Source of the DNA: Tenacibaculum skagerrakense
Lineage (GTDB): Bacteria; Bacteroidota; Bacteroidia; Flavobacteriales; Flavobacteriaceae
NCBI RefSeq assembly: GCF_004345825.1
Contig: NZ_SLXM01000002.1
Span: forward strand, 1-64,000
Length of the DNA: 64,000 bases
Reading direction: 5' to 3'
A program made the position numbers and the translations under genes. This document shows positions 18,030 to 28,380 of the stretch, one piece after another; the stretch's first letter is position 1, and each line of letters opens with the position of its first letter. The notes under the pieces were generated by a model. The model saw only the letters and a list, made by a program, of their open reading frames with translations, was not told where the DNA came from and did no database searches.

Positions 18030-19177
18030 GAAGTCAAATATAACTCAGAAAATTTATTAGCAATTACTTCTTGACTAAAATGTGTTTTGGCATATTCGTG
18101 AAGTAGGTTTTTATCAATCTTCTCAAAAAAAATAGCTTTTAAAGAGTTTAAAAGTTCTTCTTCATTATTAGGTTTAATTAATTTTCCAAATTCTTTAGGG
18201 AAATATTCTGCAATTCCACCAACATTGGTGCTTATTACAGGTGTTCCGCAAGCAAAACTTTCTAAGATAACACAAGGCAAATTTTCATAATTACTAAAAA
18301 GTACAAACACATCAGCATTTTGCATTTGCTCAACTATGTCCGTATGTGGAATATGTTCAATAAATTCTACATGATTTGTTACGTCCAAAGAATCCGCCAA
18401 GCTTTTATATTTAATAGAATTTTCACCTATAAGGATTAATTTGAAATTTTCGGTAAAGGCTCTAAATTTAGTAACAGTCTTTATGATTCCTGAAACATTT
18501 TTATGCTCGTCAAGCATATTTGAGGCATGTAAAATGGTAAACTTTTGATTAGTTATATTATCCCGTCTCAGTGAAAATAAATCGGTATTTACAACATTTG
18601 GTACAGGGTAATAATTTCCTGTTAAACCTAACTTTTCCATAGATTGCTGTAAGTTGTATGAAACAGGACAATTATACTTCGCTCTTTTAGATATAATTTT
18701 AGAAAGGAATAATTCCAGGGGTGTAATTTTTTCTGCTTTTGGTTGATGATAACCTGTCCAATGTTCAGAGATTATATAATCAGTTTTAAATTTCCTTTTT
18801 AAATACAGTGCAAAAAGTCCGAAAGGAAATAATTTATTTAAATGAACAATATCAAATTTACCTATGAGTTTCAGTAGTTTTTGAAAAGCTGAATAGAAGC
18901 GATATATTTTTACAATAGGGTTTTTGCTATTTTTTACGTAAGCAATATGTGTCGCTATTCCATTAATCTTTTCTGAAACTATTTCAATAGGTTGGTGTAT
19001 TTTTTTGTCTGTAATTATATGTAAAACAGAAACTTGGTGTTGCAAGTTAACAGCTTCGGCATGACGTTGGATAAAATCACCATTGTTTGGTAATACTCTT
19101 GAAGGATACCATCCACAGAGAAAAAGAACATGTAATTTTTTTGTACCCAAAGACTTTTTTAATAAGATAAATACCAA
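18026..19177 (-). CDS. Glycosyltransferase family 4 (GT-B fold)
   Basis: 383 residues. The N-terminal acceptor-binding domain starts with VLFLCGWYPSRVLPNNGDF; the C-terminal Rossmann domain carries the GT4 EX7E signature (ENLPCVILE) followed by SFACGTPVIST and GGIAEYF. The sugar-nucleotide specificity cannot be read from this. The reading frame begins with a TTG at 19177; a second TTG about ten codons later is equally possible because no ATG is available. It is cotranscribed with the flippase. Confidence 0.88.
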   Translation of the reverse strand: MVFILLKKSLGTKKLHVLFLCGWYPSRVLPNNGDFIQRHAEAVNLQHQVSVLHIITDKKIHQPIEIVSEKINGIATHIAYVKNSKNPIVKIYRFYSAFQKLLKLIGKFDIVHLNKLFPFGLFALYLKRKFKTDYIISEHWTGYHQPKAEKITPLELFLSKIISKRAKYNCPVSYNLQQSMEKLGLTGNYYPVPNVVNTDLFSLRRDNITNQKFTILHASNMLDEHKNVSGIIKTVTKFRAFTENFKLILIGENSIKYKSLADSLDVTNHVEFIEHIPHTDIVEQMQNADVFVLFSNYENLPCVILESFACGTPVISTNVGGIAEYFPKEFGKLIKPNNEEELLNSLKAIFFEKIDKNLLHEYAKTHFSQEVIANKFSELYLTS

Positions 19178-19347
19178 TAGGATGCTGAAGTAACAGCACC
19201 CTAAAAGTAAATTAAATAATTTATATACTATTTCAATTATACAATTTTCCCATTTGTTTTAAATGTTTAAAATGTGATTTCATCATAGCAAGTAATGATT
19301 TCTTATGATATGGGAAACCAAACTTTTTATTTTACCTCATTATGTGA

Positions 19348-19980
19348 TTAATCAAAATTCCAATTAATTAAAGGGAGTTTTCTTTTTTGATTTACATTCC
19401 AAATACCAATTTGTATACCTTTAAAACTATTCGAATTATTAAAAATGCCTATCTGTACTCCATTTCCATCATGTGTATAATTAAACGCAGAAATTTGCAC
19501 TCCATTCATATAAAATGAGCTATTTGCCAAAGCCGCCAATTGTATCCCAGATTGTTTGTCAATTATATTCCAGCCACCTGCTAGAGAAAAACCATTTCCA
19601 AGTTTTCCGTATTGTCCGACCAATCCTAATGTCAACCCATTATAGTTGCAATCACACCATGAACCTGTTGATATATTGAGACCATTAACCACTTCACTAT
19701 ATCTATAATCATTTAGGTTAAAGGGTTCAGTAGCATTTGGAAAACCATTTCCCATAAATGAAATAATACCAATACCAGGAACTTCTAGCCTTAGCCCATT
19801 GGTTATGACATTTCTATCATTATTCATTCCAGAATATAGCCCAATTGATATACCATTTATCATTGTGTTTTCTTCATGAAAGGTTCCAATTATACTTTTT
19901 TTCATAGAGAGACTATCCTGCCCGTAAGAATAATATATTATTGAAAACATGATTGATAAAAAAAATGCTGATTTTATCAT
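19348..19980 (-). CDS. Secreted surface-repeat protein (LA_2272-like repeats)
   Basis: 210 residues with a signal peptide (ends SYGQ, residue 21). The body is built from short repeats of the form NGxxxGxxNxxxxxxGxQIG, clearest near the C-terminus: NGVQISAFN, NGVQIGIFNN and KGIQIGIWN, ending in LPLINWNF. Such repeats are typical of LA_2272-type surface proteins of Bacteroidota and Leptospira, whose function is unknown. It follows another exported barrel-like protein on the same strand, about 100 bp away. Confidence 0.65.
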   Translation of the reverse strand: MIKSAFFLSIMFSIIYYSYGQDSLSMKKSIIGTFHEENTMINGISIGLYSGMNNDRNVITNGLRLEVPGIGIISFMGNGFPNATEPFNLNDYRYSEVVNGLNISTGSWCDCNYNGLTLGLVGQYGKLGNGFSLAGGWNIIDKQSGIQLAALANSSFYMNGVQISAFNYTHDGNGVQIGIFNNSNSFKGIQIGIWNVNQKRKLPLINWNFD

Positions 19981-20080
19981 GACTTAATTGTACAATTCTT
20001 TTTATTGAAATAAACTTTCAAGGAACAATTCCGAATACGCAATTCGAAAATTGTTCCTTTTTCTGACAATAAAAACAACA

Positions 20081-20692
20081 TTAAAATCTTTTTCCGATGG
20101 TAATTCCAAACCTGCTATAGACTTTATAAACATCATTTTCAACTCCAAAGACTCTTCCAAATCCCATCGAGAGTTCACCAATCCATCCGTTTTTTGATAA
20201 AAATTTCCCTCCAATTCCGATACCTAAGCCAAATCGAGTATTCAAATCTCCAATGTCATTGATAGATAGAGTACCATTATTGCCATTGATTGTTAAGGTT
20301 GCTTCTTTTTCAAATTCATCTATTAAAACCGCTCCATTTCCTTCGATAAAAAAACCACCAGCTCTCTTCTTCCCAAAATAAAATCTATAATATGGGAAAG
20401 CTGCAAAATTGTAAAAGTTGTCGGTTTCTATATCAAATGCAACCGAAAGCCCAATAGCAGTTTCAGTACTTAAAATTCTTTCATAAGATATTTCTCCTGC
20501 ACCAGCCACAAAGTAAAGTCCATTAATTTTTAGTTCATTGATACCATTAATTTGACTTACTTCTTTTTCATCTTGTCCATACATAGAGCAAGAAATAAAA
20601 GCAATCATCATAATCGCAATTTTGCGGATAAATGCTCTAGATTGCCTTTTGGAATCTTGTTTTTTTAATTTAATTTTTAGGTTATTTTTCAT
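20081..20692 (-). CDS. Probable outer-membrane beta-barrel protein, unknown function
   Basis: About 203 residues from the ATG at 20692 (MKNNLKIKLKKQ); the frame continues to 20725, but this Met precedes a more usual basic N-terminus. A hydrophobic segment (IAIMMIAFISCSMYGQ) forms the signal peptide. The mature part has alternating amphipathic strands (YFVAGAGEISYERIL, GFFIEGNGAVLI, RFGLGIGIGGKFL, GELSMGFGRVFG) and ends in RFGITIGKRF, with a C-terminal aromatic residue typical of barrels. No named family recognised. Confidence 0.65.
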   Translation of the reverse strand: MKNNLKIKLKKQDSKRQSRAFIRKIAIMMIAFISCSMYGQDEKEVSQINGINELKINGLYFVAGAGEISYERILSTETAIGLSVAFDIETDNFYNFAAFPYYRFYFGKKRAGGFFIEGNGAVLIDEFEKEATLTINGNNGTLSINDIGDLNTRFGLGIGIGGKFLSKNGWIGELSMGFGRVFGVENDVYKVYSRFGITIGKRF

Positions 20693-20807
20693 GATTATAT
20701 AAGTTTTGAGCAAAACTAGTTTCATGAAAGAGTGTAGATGTCCGAAATAGTCTAAGTTGTAAAAATTAGGACAGATTTATAAAAATCAGGACACTGAAAA
20801 AATAATG

Positions 20808-21893
20808 TTAACTTCTATATTCTGTGGGAGTTATACCTGTTTGTTTTTTAAAGGCATTGTAGAAGGTAGATTTTGAATTAAAACCAGATTCTAGAGCAAT
20901 AGACGTGATAGTATACTGATTATATGCTTCATCTTGTAATAACTCTTTAGAATATTCTACCCGATATTCATTAATTAATTGATTAAAATTTTTAGCGCTT
21001 TGTTCGTTTATCAATTTTGAAAGTTGACTAGTACTAACGCTAAGTTCATTGGCCAATGTTTCTAAACTGAGTAAATTGTCTAAAAATCTTCTGTTATTGA
21101 TTATATAATCTTCAATGCTCTTAAATTTCTTAGAATTATTGTCGGGTTGTTTTTCTGTTTTCTTATGACTTTGTTCTCGAATTAACTTTCTTTCTTTTAC
21201 CTGACGTAACATATAAACTAACTCATAACCTAACCAATAAATAAGAACGGTAGTCATTACGCGTAAAGGATAAAAAAAGACAATAAAGTTTTGAAAGTTC
21301 TGTTGGAATTTTACACCTACTGCCAGTGCCCAAAAGGCATAGGAAATTAATGCAAGAAATATAAAGGTGTTTAACCATTGTAAGCTATCATAACTTAAAA
21401 TACTTTTGAATAAGTTTTTTTTGAACTTAATAATTCTAAAAGAATAGAAGAAAATACTTATCGAAACTATAAAGCTTATTAATTCTTCTACAGCAATATA
21501 TCTCTCGTAAAACAATTCATATTCTGCTGCTGAAGATGTATCCTTAATAAAAGAAAAGGAAACTACTTGAAAAATGATACTTATGATAAATATTGGAAAA
21601 GCAATTCTAATTAAATTAAAAAAAAGCTTTTCTATTTTTAAATAGTTTACAAGAAACGTGTAAAATAAAGGAGCAATTAAAAAATGCCAAGGTATTTGAA
21701 TATAGTCTAAAACCAGAAATTCTTCTGCAAGTAGCCAAGATTGCAAATTGTTTAGTGCAATCACCAAAATCATTAAATTGAGAAAAAGAGTGTTTTTATC
21801 TAACCCAGTTTTTTTAAATAGAAAAAAACTAAAAACAAATCCATGTATAGCGCTAACAATTAAAAATAGGTTAAAAAACTCTGCGATTTGCAA
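20808..21893 (-). CDS. Membrane-anchored AraC family transcriptional regulator
   Basis: 361 residues from a TTG; an in-frame TAA lies two codons upstream, so no longer start is possible. Residues 1-235 contain about seven hydrophobic segments. Residues 255-361 are an AraC DNA-binding domain (SLETLANELSVSTSQLSKLIN and IALESGFNSKSTFYNAFKKQTGITPTEYR, the two HTH units). This 7TM-AraC layout is common in flavobacteria. The target is unknown; the divergent nucleotidase gene and the two downstream envelope genes are candidates. Confidence 0.88.
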   Translation of the reverse strand: MQIAEFFNLFLIVSAIHGFVFSFFLFKKTGLDKNTLFLNLMILVIALNNLQSWLLAEEFLVLDYIQIPWHFLIAPLFYTFLVNYLKIEKLFFNLIRIAFPIFIISIIFQVVSFSFIKDTSSAAEYELFYERYIAVEELISFIVSISIFFYSFRIIKFKKNLFKSILSYDSLQWLNTFIFLALISYAFWALAVGVKFQQNFQNFIVFFYPLRVMTTVLIYWLGYELVYMLRQVKERKLIREQSHKKTEKQPDNNSKKFKSIEDYIINNRRFLDNLLSLETLANELSVSTSQLSKLINEQSAKNFNQLINEYRVEYSKELLQDEAYNQYTITSIALESGFNSKSTFYNAFKKQTGITPTEYRS

Positions 21894-22044
21894 TTCTTAT
21901 CAATTTTAAAACAGGTGCAAGATATATTTTTTTTGCATTTTTAATAATAATTTCAACTTAAAACATGTTAAAATCAGATTAAAACTTGACTTTAGTAATG
22001 GTGTAATTTTACTCAAAGATGAAGTATCATAAATTATATATTCT

Positions 22045-22052
22045 TACATTTG
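22045..22052 (+). promoter_or_regulatory. -7 box TACATTTG next to the nucleotidase start
   Basis: It matches the Bacteroidota -7 consensus TAnnTTTG and ends four bases before the ATG at 22056, so the transcript would begin at or very near the start codon (leaderless). A clear -33 TTG was not found at the expected spacing. Confidence 0.45.
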
Positions 22053-22055
22053 AGA

Positions 22056-22739
22056 ATGACAGAAATTACAGATATTTTCTTTGATTTAGACCATACTCTA
22101 TGGGATTTTGATAAAAATTCGGCATTATCATTTAAGAAGATTTTTAAAGAAAAGCAACTTAAGTTAGATTTAGATGAGTTCTTAAAAGTGTATGAACCAA
22201 TTAATCTAGAATATTGGAGGTTGTACAGAGACGATAAGATAGCGAAGGAAGAATTACGTTACAAACGACTTAAAACTACTTTTGATAAACTTAATTATGA
22301 AGTAGAAGATGAGTTAATTAATCAAATTGCGGAGGATTATATTAACTATTTGCCTTTGTTCAACCATTTATTGGATGGTGCTATTGATTTGTTGGAATAT
22401 TTAAAAGAAAAGTATAAATTACATATCATTACAAATGGCTTTGAAGAAGTTCAAAAGTTAAAACTCGAAAAATCACAAATACATAGTTATTTTGATGTTG
22501 TTGTTACTTCTGAAAGTGTAGGCGTAAAAAAACCAAATCCCCGTGTTTTTGAATTTGCCTTAAATAAAGCTAATGTAACTGCTAATAAAGCAATTATGAT
22601 TGGAGATAGTTTAGAAGCTGATGTTTTAGGAGCTTTAGCGGTAGGAATAACTCCAATACATTTGTTTAATTCTATGTGTAATGTTGATGAAAGAGTAACA
22701 AGTGTTCAATCCTTGTTAGAAATCAAGCAATATTTGTAG
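22056..22739 (+). CDS. yjjG: YjjG-type HAD nucleotidase (noncanonical pyrimidine nucleotide phosphatase)
   Basis: 227 residues from the ATG at 22056; an upstream TTG at 22050 lies within the -7 box and is less likely. HAD motifs: I FFDLDHTLWDFDKN (catalytic Asp pair), II HIITNGF, III the KK of GVKKPNPRVF, IV GDSLEADVLGA. The DHTLWDF variant and the cap between motifs I and II fit the YjjG group, which dephosphorylates (d)UMP and noncanonical nucleotides as a cleansing reaction in the cytosol. It is divergent from the AraC regulator. Confidence 0.85.
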   Translation: MTEITDIFFDLDHTLWDFDKNSALSFKKIFKEKQLKLDLDEFLKVYEPINLEYWRLYRDDKIAKEELRYKRLKTTFDKLNYEVEDELINQIAEDYINYLPLFNHLLDGAIDLLEYLKEKYKLHIITNGFEEVQKLKLEKSQIHSYFDVVVTSESVGVKKPNPRVFEFALNKANVTANKAIMIGDSLEADVLGALAVGITPIHLFNSMCNVDERVTSVQSLLEIKQYL

Positions 22740-22772
22740 TAGTAAATCCGTTGAAAATCAAGAGTATACCTT

Positions 22773-23330
22773 ATGAAGAAAAAGCAAGTTTATTGTTTAA
22801 TAGTTTTTCTATCACTGTTTTTAAATGGTTGCGTAGATAATATAGATTTTAGTCAAGCTGAAGATTTAGAAATTAGTCCTACTGTGGCTGTTTCTTTAGT
22901 GAATGCAACAATTACCCAAAACGAACTAGTAGTGGGAGGAACTGAGGTTGGTTCTATAACCCAAACCTCTGTAGTAACCATTCTAGATAATAGTATTGCT
23001 CAGAATGATTTAATCAGCGCTGTATTTCAATTTGAAATTAGCAATCAATTTAATAGAGATTTTAGAATTACATTTTCATTTCTAGATGAGAATGATGTAA
23101 ATACCAACAATGATATTACATTAAATATCGCTGCAAATAACACTAATTTCTCTCATGAAGAGGAAATAGTGGTAGCAAATAATCCAACATTTTTAAATAC
23201 AAGGAAAGTACGAGTAGAATTAACGTTGCTGCCTAGCTCAGATGGATCATCTATCGACATTAATGTACCTACATCTTTCATATTCAAATCTGCTGGAACT
23301 TTTTACTTTAACATCAATAATAGTAATTAA
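22773..23330 (+). CDS. Hypothetical lipoprotein
   Basis: 185 residues with a lipoprotein signal (hydrophobic run ending LFLNGC, Cys at residue 20). The remainder is rich in beta-type Asn/Thr/Val sequence without Cys and shows no motif I recognise. It is the first of three closely spaced exported genes (3 and 2 bp to the next), so it probably acts with the DUF5723-like outer-membrane protein. Confidence 0.7.
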   Translation: MKKKQVYCLIVFLSLFLNGCVDNIDFSQAEDLEISPTVAVSLVNATITQNELVVGGTEVGSITQTSVVTILDNSIAQNDLISAVFQFEISNQFNRDFRITFSFLDENDVNTNNDITLNIAANNTNFSHEEEIVVANNPTFLNTRKVRVELTLLPSSDGSSIDINVPTSFIFKSAGTFYFNINNSN

Positions 23331-23333
23331 CCT

Positions 23334-24707
23334 ATGAAGAAAATTTCGATAATTTTTTTGATGTTAATTACATCTAAGTTAGCATCTCAGAATAAGCAAA
23401 TTCTTTTTGGTTTTGATAATATTCCTCAAACATTATTATTAAATCCAGGTTCAGAAACCAATTACAATTATCATGTAGGGATTCCATTACTTTCAGGAAT
23501 ATCAGCTCAAGCAAGTGTAACTGGGTTTACAATTGCTGATTTATTTAGAGCTGATAATGTTGATTTCAACACGAAATTAGATAATGTAATCAACAAGCTA
23601 GGAAATAATGATTATATGAGTGTTAATGCTCAAGTAGAAGTAATTAACGCAGGATATAAGATGAATGATAAAGACTATATAAGCGTTGGTTTTTATACTG
23701 AACTTGATGCTTTTTCATTGATACCAAAAGATTTTTTAGAATTGCTAAGAGATGGTAACGCAGGCAATCTTAATAGAGCTTTCTTGTTCTCTAAAATCAA
23801 TGGAAAAGCTGATGTTTTAGGAGTGCTTCATGCAGGAATTTCTCGAAAATTTAATGAACGTTTTACAGCTGGAGCTCGATTAAAAATTTATTCAGGTTCT
23901 TTAAATGTGATGTCTAATGATAATCAAGGTAGTTTAACCACTAGATTAGGAACTAATGGAATTTATGAACATACATTGAACAACTTAGATCTTGCAGGAT
24001 ATTCTTCTGGTTTTTATAATGATAGCAACGAATTAGATGTTGAGGTAGCTGATGTTTTAGGGAAAACTTTTTTTGGACCTAATTTAGGACTAGGAATAGA
24101 TATTGGGTTTACATACAAAATAGATGAACAAACAAGTTTATTAGCGAGTTTGTTGGATATTGGTTTTGTAAGTTATTCAGACAAATTGAGAAACGGTACC
24201 GTTAATGGAAGTTATGTTTTTTCTGGTCTTGAGTTTCAGTATGACGGTAGTAACCCAAACTATTGGCAAGATTTAAATGATGATATCAATGCTAATATTT
24301 TAAGAAGTGAGAATAAAGAGTCTTATACTGTAATGAGACCTGTAAAATTTAATGCTGCCTTGCATCATTATTTCGGAAGGTCAAGAAGAGAGGAAAGTTG
24401 CTCAGATATTTCTTATCATAGTTATTATGATAATGCAGTTGGGGCACAATTATTTTCAGTTGTTAGACCTATCGGACCACAATTTGCTTTCACTGGTTTT
24501 TATCAAAGAAAATTCTCAGAAAAGTTTAGTACAAGGGTTACTTATACGGTAGATGATTTTTCGTACACTAATTTTGGTATCGGGTTTTCAGCTCATATAT
24601 GGAAAGTGAATCTTTATGGAGCGGTTGACAATGTATTTAATCTTTCCGATATTGCAGACGCCAACAACGCTTCTTTTCAATTTGGTATTAATATGTTATT
24701 TAAATAA
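23334..24707 (+). CDS. DUF5723-like outer-membrane protein
   Basis: 457 residues, signal peptide ending near LASQ (residue 19). The start NKQILFGFDNIPQTLLLNPGSE is the characteristic opening of this Bacteroidota family, followed by repeated strands (YISVGFYTELDAF, RFTAGARLKIYSGSLN, FGPNLGLGIDIGFTYKI). It ends in a strand with terminal Phe-Lys (FQFGINMLFK), so an outer-membrane beta-barrel is likely. The function of the family is unknown. Central gene of a three-gene operon. Confidence 0.8.
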   Translation: MKKISIIFLMLITSKLASQNKQILFGFDNIPQTLLLNPGSETNYNYHVGIPLLSGISAQASVTGFTIADLFRADNVDFNTKLDNVINKLGNNDYMSVNAQVEVINAGYKMNDKDYISVGFYTELDAFSLIPKDFLELLRDGNAGNLNRAFLFSKINGKADVLGVLHAGISRKFNERFTAGARLKIYSGSLNVMSNDNQGSLTTRLGTNGIYEHTLNNLDLAGYSSGFYNDSNELDVEVADVLGKTFFGPNLGLGIDIGFTYKIDEQTSLLASLLDIGFVSYSDKLRNGTVNGSYVFSGLEFQYDGSNPNYWQDLNDDINANILRSENKESYTVMRPVKFNAALHHYFGRSRREESCSDISYHSYYDNAVGAQLFSVVRPIGPQFAFTGFYQRKFSEKFSTRVTYTVDDFSYTNFGIGFSAHIWKVNLYGAVDNVFNLSDIADANNASFQFGINMLFK

Positions 24708-24709
24708 AG

Positions 24710-25450
24710 ATGAAAAATACACTTGTTTTATTACTACTTTCTATCTCAGTTTATGCTCAAAAAAACATAAACAACTATAAGTATATTGTTGTTCCAAATC
24801 AAATGGAATCATTTAACGAAGCTGATAAATATCAAACAAGTTCGCTCACTAAGTTTCTGTTTAATAAAAATGGATACATTGCTTTTTTAAGTAATGACGA
24901 TATGCCTACAGATTTAGCTTTGAATAAGTGCTTAGCTTTAAGAGCAATTTTAGAAGATGGATCTGGAATGTTTGCTACCAAAGTTACCTTGGTTCTAAAA
25001 GATTGTAATAACGAAATTGTTTTTAAATCAGAAGAAGGGAAAAGTAAAATTAAAGAGTACAAAAAAGCATACCAAGAAGCTGTAAGGAAAACGTTTAGTG
25101 CTATTAAAAGATTAAATTACAGCTACCAACCTGTTGTTAATGAAAGAAAATCTAGAGATTTTAATGTTTCTGTAAATAGAGATAAAAATATTGAAGTTGC
25201 TAAGAAAGCACCTCTTAAAGAGAACGCGAATATTTCATATAAATTAATCGCTGAAAAAAACATTTCTGGTTATAATCTTAAAGATAGCAATGATAAAACT
25301 GTTTATACATTATTAAGTACTTCAAATCCAAATGTTTTTATAGTTAAAGACTTGAATGGAGTTTTATTGAAAAGTGAAGAAGGATTTTGGTCTGTTCAAT
25401 ATTACAAGGATGGAGCGCTTAAAATGGAAGTTGTAAAAGTTAAGTTTTAA
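24710..25450 (+). CDS. Hypothetical exported protein
   Basis: 246 residues, signal peptide of about 16 residues ending VYAQ. The first half (NYKYIVVPNQMESFNEADKYQTSSLTKF...) is a stretch often seen in Bacteroidota periplasmic proteins of unknown role; the second half is Lys-rich with short beta repeats (TLLSTSNPNVFIVKDLNG). It starts 2 bp after the DUF5723-like gene, so cotranscription is nearly certain. The 3' end overlaps the convergent rarA end by 4 bp. Confidence 0.7.
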   Translation: MKNTLVLLLLSISVYAQKNINNYKYIVVPNQMESFNEADKYQTSSLTKFLFNKNGYIAFLSNDDMPTDLALNKCLALRAILEDGSGMFATKVTLVLKDCNNEIVFKSEEGKSKIKEYKKAYQEAVRKTFSAIKRLNYSYQPVVNERKSRDFNVSVNRDKNIEVAKKAPLKENANISYKLIAEKNISGYNLKDSNDKTVYTLLSTSNPNVFIVKDLNGVLLKSEEGFWSVQYYKDGALKMEVVKVKF

Positions 25451-26718
25451 TAATTATACTTGTCTTTCCAGCGTTGCTTTAAAATAGCTCTAAAGCTATT
25501 CTCTCTTTGATTATTTCCAGGTTCGTATAATTTAGTGTTTGCTATTTCATCTGGCATAAATTCTTGGTCTACAAAATTATTTTCATAGTTATGGGAATAC
25601 ATATAATCTTTCCCATAGTTTAAATCTTTCATCAATTTTGTAGGAGCGTTTCTTAAGTGCAACGGAACAGATAAATCACCTGTTTTTCTTACTAAATTTT
25701 GAGCTTCACCAATAGCCATATATGAAGCATTGCTTTTAGGTGAATTTGCCAAATAAACGGCACACTGACTTAAAATGATTCTGGCTTCTGGATATCCTAT
25801 TACAGATACAGCTTGAAATGTGTTGTTAGCCAATATTAAAGCAGTCGGATTTGCATTTCCAATATCTTCTGAGGCAGATATCAACATTCTTCGAGCAATA
25901 AATTTTACATCTTCACCGCCTTCTATCATTCTTGCTAACCAATATACAGTGGCATTAGGATCACTTCCACGAATTGATTTTATAAAAGCTGAGATAATAT
26001 CATAATGTTGTTCACCAGTTTTATCATATCGAACGGTGTTCTTTTGAATCTTCTCGAGTACAAGTTTATTCGTTATTTCTATTTTCTCTTCTGAAGCCAC
26101 TAAAAGTTCAAAGATGTTCAATAGTTTTCTTGCATCTCCACCTGAAACTTGTAACAAAGCATCGGTTTCTTTTAAAACAATTTCTTTTGTTGATAGTATT
26201 TCGTCATTTTCAATAGCTCGATGAATTAAATTAATCAGATCTTGTTTGTCAAATGAATTCAGAATATAAACTTGACAACGAGAGAGTAGGGCAGGTATGA
26301 CTTCAAAACTTGGGTTTTCTGTAGTTGCTCCTATTAATGTTACCCAACCTTTTTCTACAGCTCCTAATAATGAATCTTGCTGTGATTTGCTAAATCGATG
26401 AATCTCATCAATAAATAAAATAGGATTTTTTTGAGTAAATAATCCGTTACTTTTTTTAGCTTTTTCTATTACTTCTCTAACATCTTTTACTCCAGAACTA
26501 ATAGCGCTTAAAGTATAAAAAGGTCTTTTAGATTCGTTTGCTATTATATTGGCTAGCGTAGTTTTACCAACACCAGGAGGTCCCCACAAAATAAGTGAAG
26601 GAATAATTCCTTGACGTATGTGTTGTGTTAAAATACCATTTTTACCAACTAAATGTTGCTGACTCAAATAGTCATCTATTGTTTTGGGACGGACTCTCTC
26701 TGCCAAAGGTGCACTCAT
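25447..26718 (-). CDS. rarA: Replication-associated recombination protein A (AAA+ ATPase)
   Basis: 423 residues. N-terminal [17 protein letters not shown] motif, Walker [10 protein letters not shown] (about 46-54), Walker B FIDEIHRF, sensor 1 [11 protein letters not shown], then the lid and the C-terminal MgsA oligomerisation region ([26 protein letters not shown]). RarA/MgsA acts at stalled forks and interacts with the clamp loader and SSB in other bacteria. Full length for the family. The ATG at 26718 faces the rhomboid gene across a 76-bp divergent region. Confidence 0.96.
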   Translation of the reverse strand: MSAPLAERVRPKTIDDYLSQQHLVGKNGILTQHIRQGIIPSLILWGPPGVGKTTLANIIANESKRPFYTLSAISSGVKDVREVIEKAKKSNGLFTQKNPILFIDEIHRFSKSQQDSLLGAVEKGWVTLIGATTENPSFEVIPALLSRCQVYILNSFDKQDLINLIHRAIENDEILSTKEIVLKETDALLQVSGGDARKLLNIFELLVASEEKIEITNKLVLEKIQKNTVRYDKTGEQHYDIISAFIKSIRGSDPNATVYWLARMIEGGEDVKFIARRMLISASEDIGNANPTALILANNTFQAVSVIGYPEARIILSQCAVYLANSPKSNASYMAIGEAQNLVRKTGDLSVPLHLRNAPTKLMKDLNYGKDYMYSHNYENNFVDQEFMPDEIANTKLYEPGNNQRENSFRAILKQRWKDKYNY

Positions 26719-26772
26719 AGTGTAAAAATAGCAAAGTTTTCTGACAGAAGTTCGTAATTTTAGATATGGATT

Positions 26773-26780
26773 TATTTTTG
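26773..26780 (+). promoter_or_regulatory. -7 box TATTTTTG of the rhomboid gene
   Basis: Fits TAnnTTTG and lies 14 bases before the ATG at 26795. No -33 TTG is evident at the usual distance, so support is moderate. Confidence 0.45.
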
Positions 26781-26794
26781 TAGCTTCAAGTATT

Positions 26795-27517
26795 ATGAAT
26801 CAGAACAATGAGTTTAAAGTATCCAATGAGGTTTTTACTATTCCTCTAGTATTTGTATTTTTAATATGGTTTATCTATTGGGTAGAGATCAAATTTGGTT
26901 TTAATTTCAATAAGTTTGGTGTATTACCTAGAACTTTAAGCGGTTTTAAAGGCGTTTTTTTTACTCATTTCATTCACGGAGATATAAAACACCTTTTTAA
27001 TAATACCGTTCCTCTAACTGTTCTTTTAATGAGTCTAATGTACTTTTATAGAGCTGTTGCATTCAAAGTTTTACTTTATGGAGGATTATTAACTGGTTTT
27101 TTTACTTGGATAATAGGAAGAGAGTCTTACCATATAGGAGCAAGTGGTATAGTTTATTTATTATTCAGTTTTATTTTTTTTAGTGGTGTCATTAAAAGAC
27201 ATTACAGGTTAGTGGCGATGTCATTAATAACAATTTTTCTATATGGAAGTATGATTTGGTATGTTTTCCCAATAAAAGAAGGAATGTCTTGGGAAGGACA
27301 TCTATCTGGGTTCTTAACTGGGTTACTTTTCGCCATTATATATAGAAAACATGGAACAGTAAGAGAAAAACATGTGTTTACTAAAACAGATTTTGACGAT
27401 ATGTTTGATGAATCTGGAAACTATATTCCTCAAAGTCCTGAAGAAGTAATAAACGAAGAAACACCATCAATCAATACGATTACTTATAAATACATCTACA
27501 AAGATTCACAAGAATAA
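26795..27517 (+). CDS. Rhomboid family intramembrane serine protease
   Basis: 240 residues with six hydrophobic segments. The signature HFIHGDIKHLFNNTVPL carries the conserved His/Asn in the second segment; GASGIVYLLFSF carries the nucleophile Ser (GxSG); and GHLSGFLTG carries the catalytic His. All catalytic positions are intact. A hydrophilic tail of about 50 residues follows the membrane core. The substrate is unknown. The gene ends near a heptamer array that separates it from rlmB. Confidence 0.9.
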   Translation: MNQNNEFKVSNEVFTIPLVFVFLIWFIYWVEIKFGFNFNKFGVLPRTLSGFKGVFFTHFIHGDIKHLFNNTVPLTVLLMSLMYFYRAVAFKVLLYGGLLTGFFTWIIGRESYHIGASGIVYLLFSFIFFSGVIKRHYRLVAMSLITIFLYGSMIWYVFPIKEGMSWEGHLSGFLTGLLFAIIYRKHGTVREKHVFTKTDFDDMFDESGNYIPQSPEEVINEETPSINTITYKYIYKDSQE

Positions 27518-27533
27518 AAGTTTTTATAAATTT

Positions 27534-28303
<770 letters not shown>

Positions 28304-28307
28304 ACCG

Positions 28308-28315
28308 CAAAAATA
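28308..28315 (-). promoter_or_regulatory. -7 box TATTTTTG directly before rlmB
   Basis: On the minus strand the box fits TAnnTTTG and ends four bases before the ATG at 28303, suggesting a leaderless transcript. The nearest TTG (28331-28329) is only 13 bases upstream, shorter than the usual spacing, so the -33 element is uncertain. Confidence 0.4.
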
Positions 28316-28329
28316 GCTTAATTTATGAC

Positions 28330-28358
28330 AAAAAAAAACCACCTTAGAAAAGGTGGTT
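28330..28358 (-). terminator. Rho-independent terminator of the first SusC/SusD operon
   Basis: Read on the minus strand: aaccacctt, loop ttct, aaggtggtt, then a run of nine T. The 9-bp stem is perfect. It lies 22 bp after the stop of the lipoprotein gene, the last gene of the operon. Confidence 0.9.
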
Positions 28359-28380
28359 AATAATATTTAATGTAATGAAA

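Noticed and set aside
19178..19347. Small RNA or gene between the glycosyltransferase and the surface-repeat protein
   Set aside because: The AT-rich spacer shows no open frame, promoter pair or convincing hairpin.
20002..20214. Small minus-strand gene of 70 codons
   Set aside because: It lies in another frame of the end of the outer-membrane protein gene (20081-20692) and the following spacer, with no recognisable features.
28304..28342. N-terminal extension of rlmB
   Set aside because: It would translate the -7 box and the upstream terminator region; family proteins start at the later Met.
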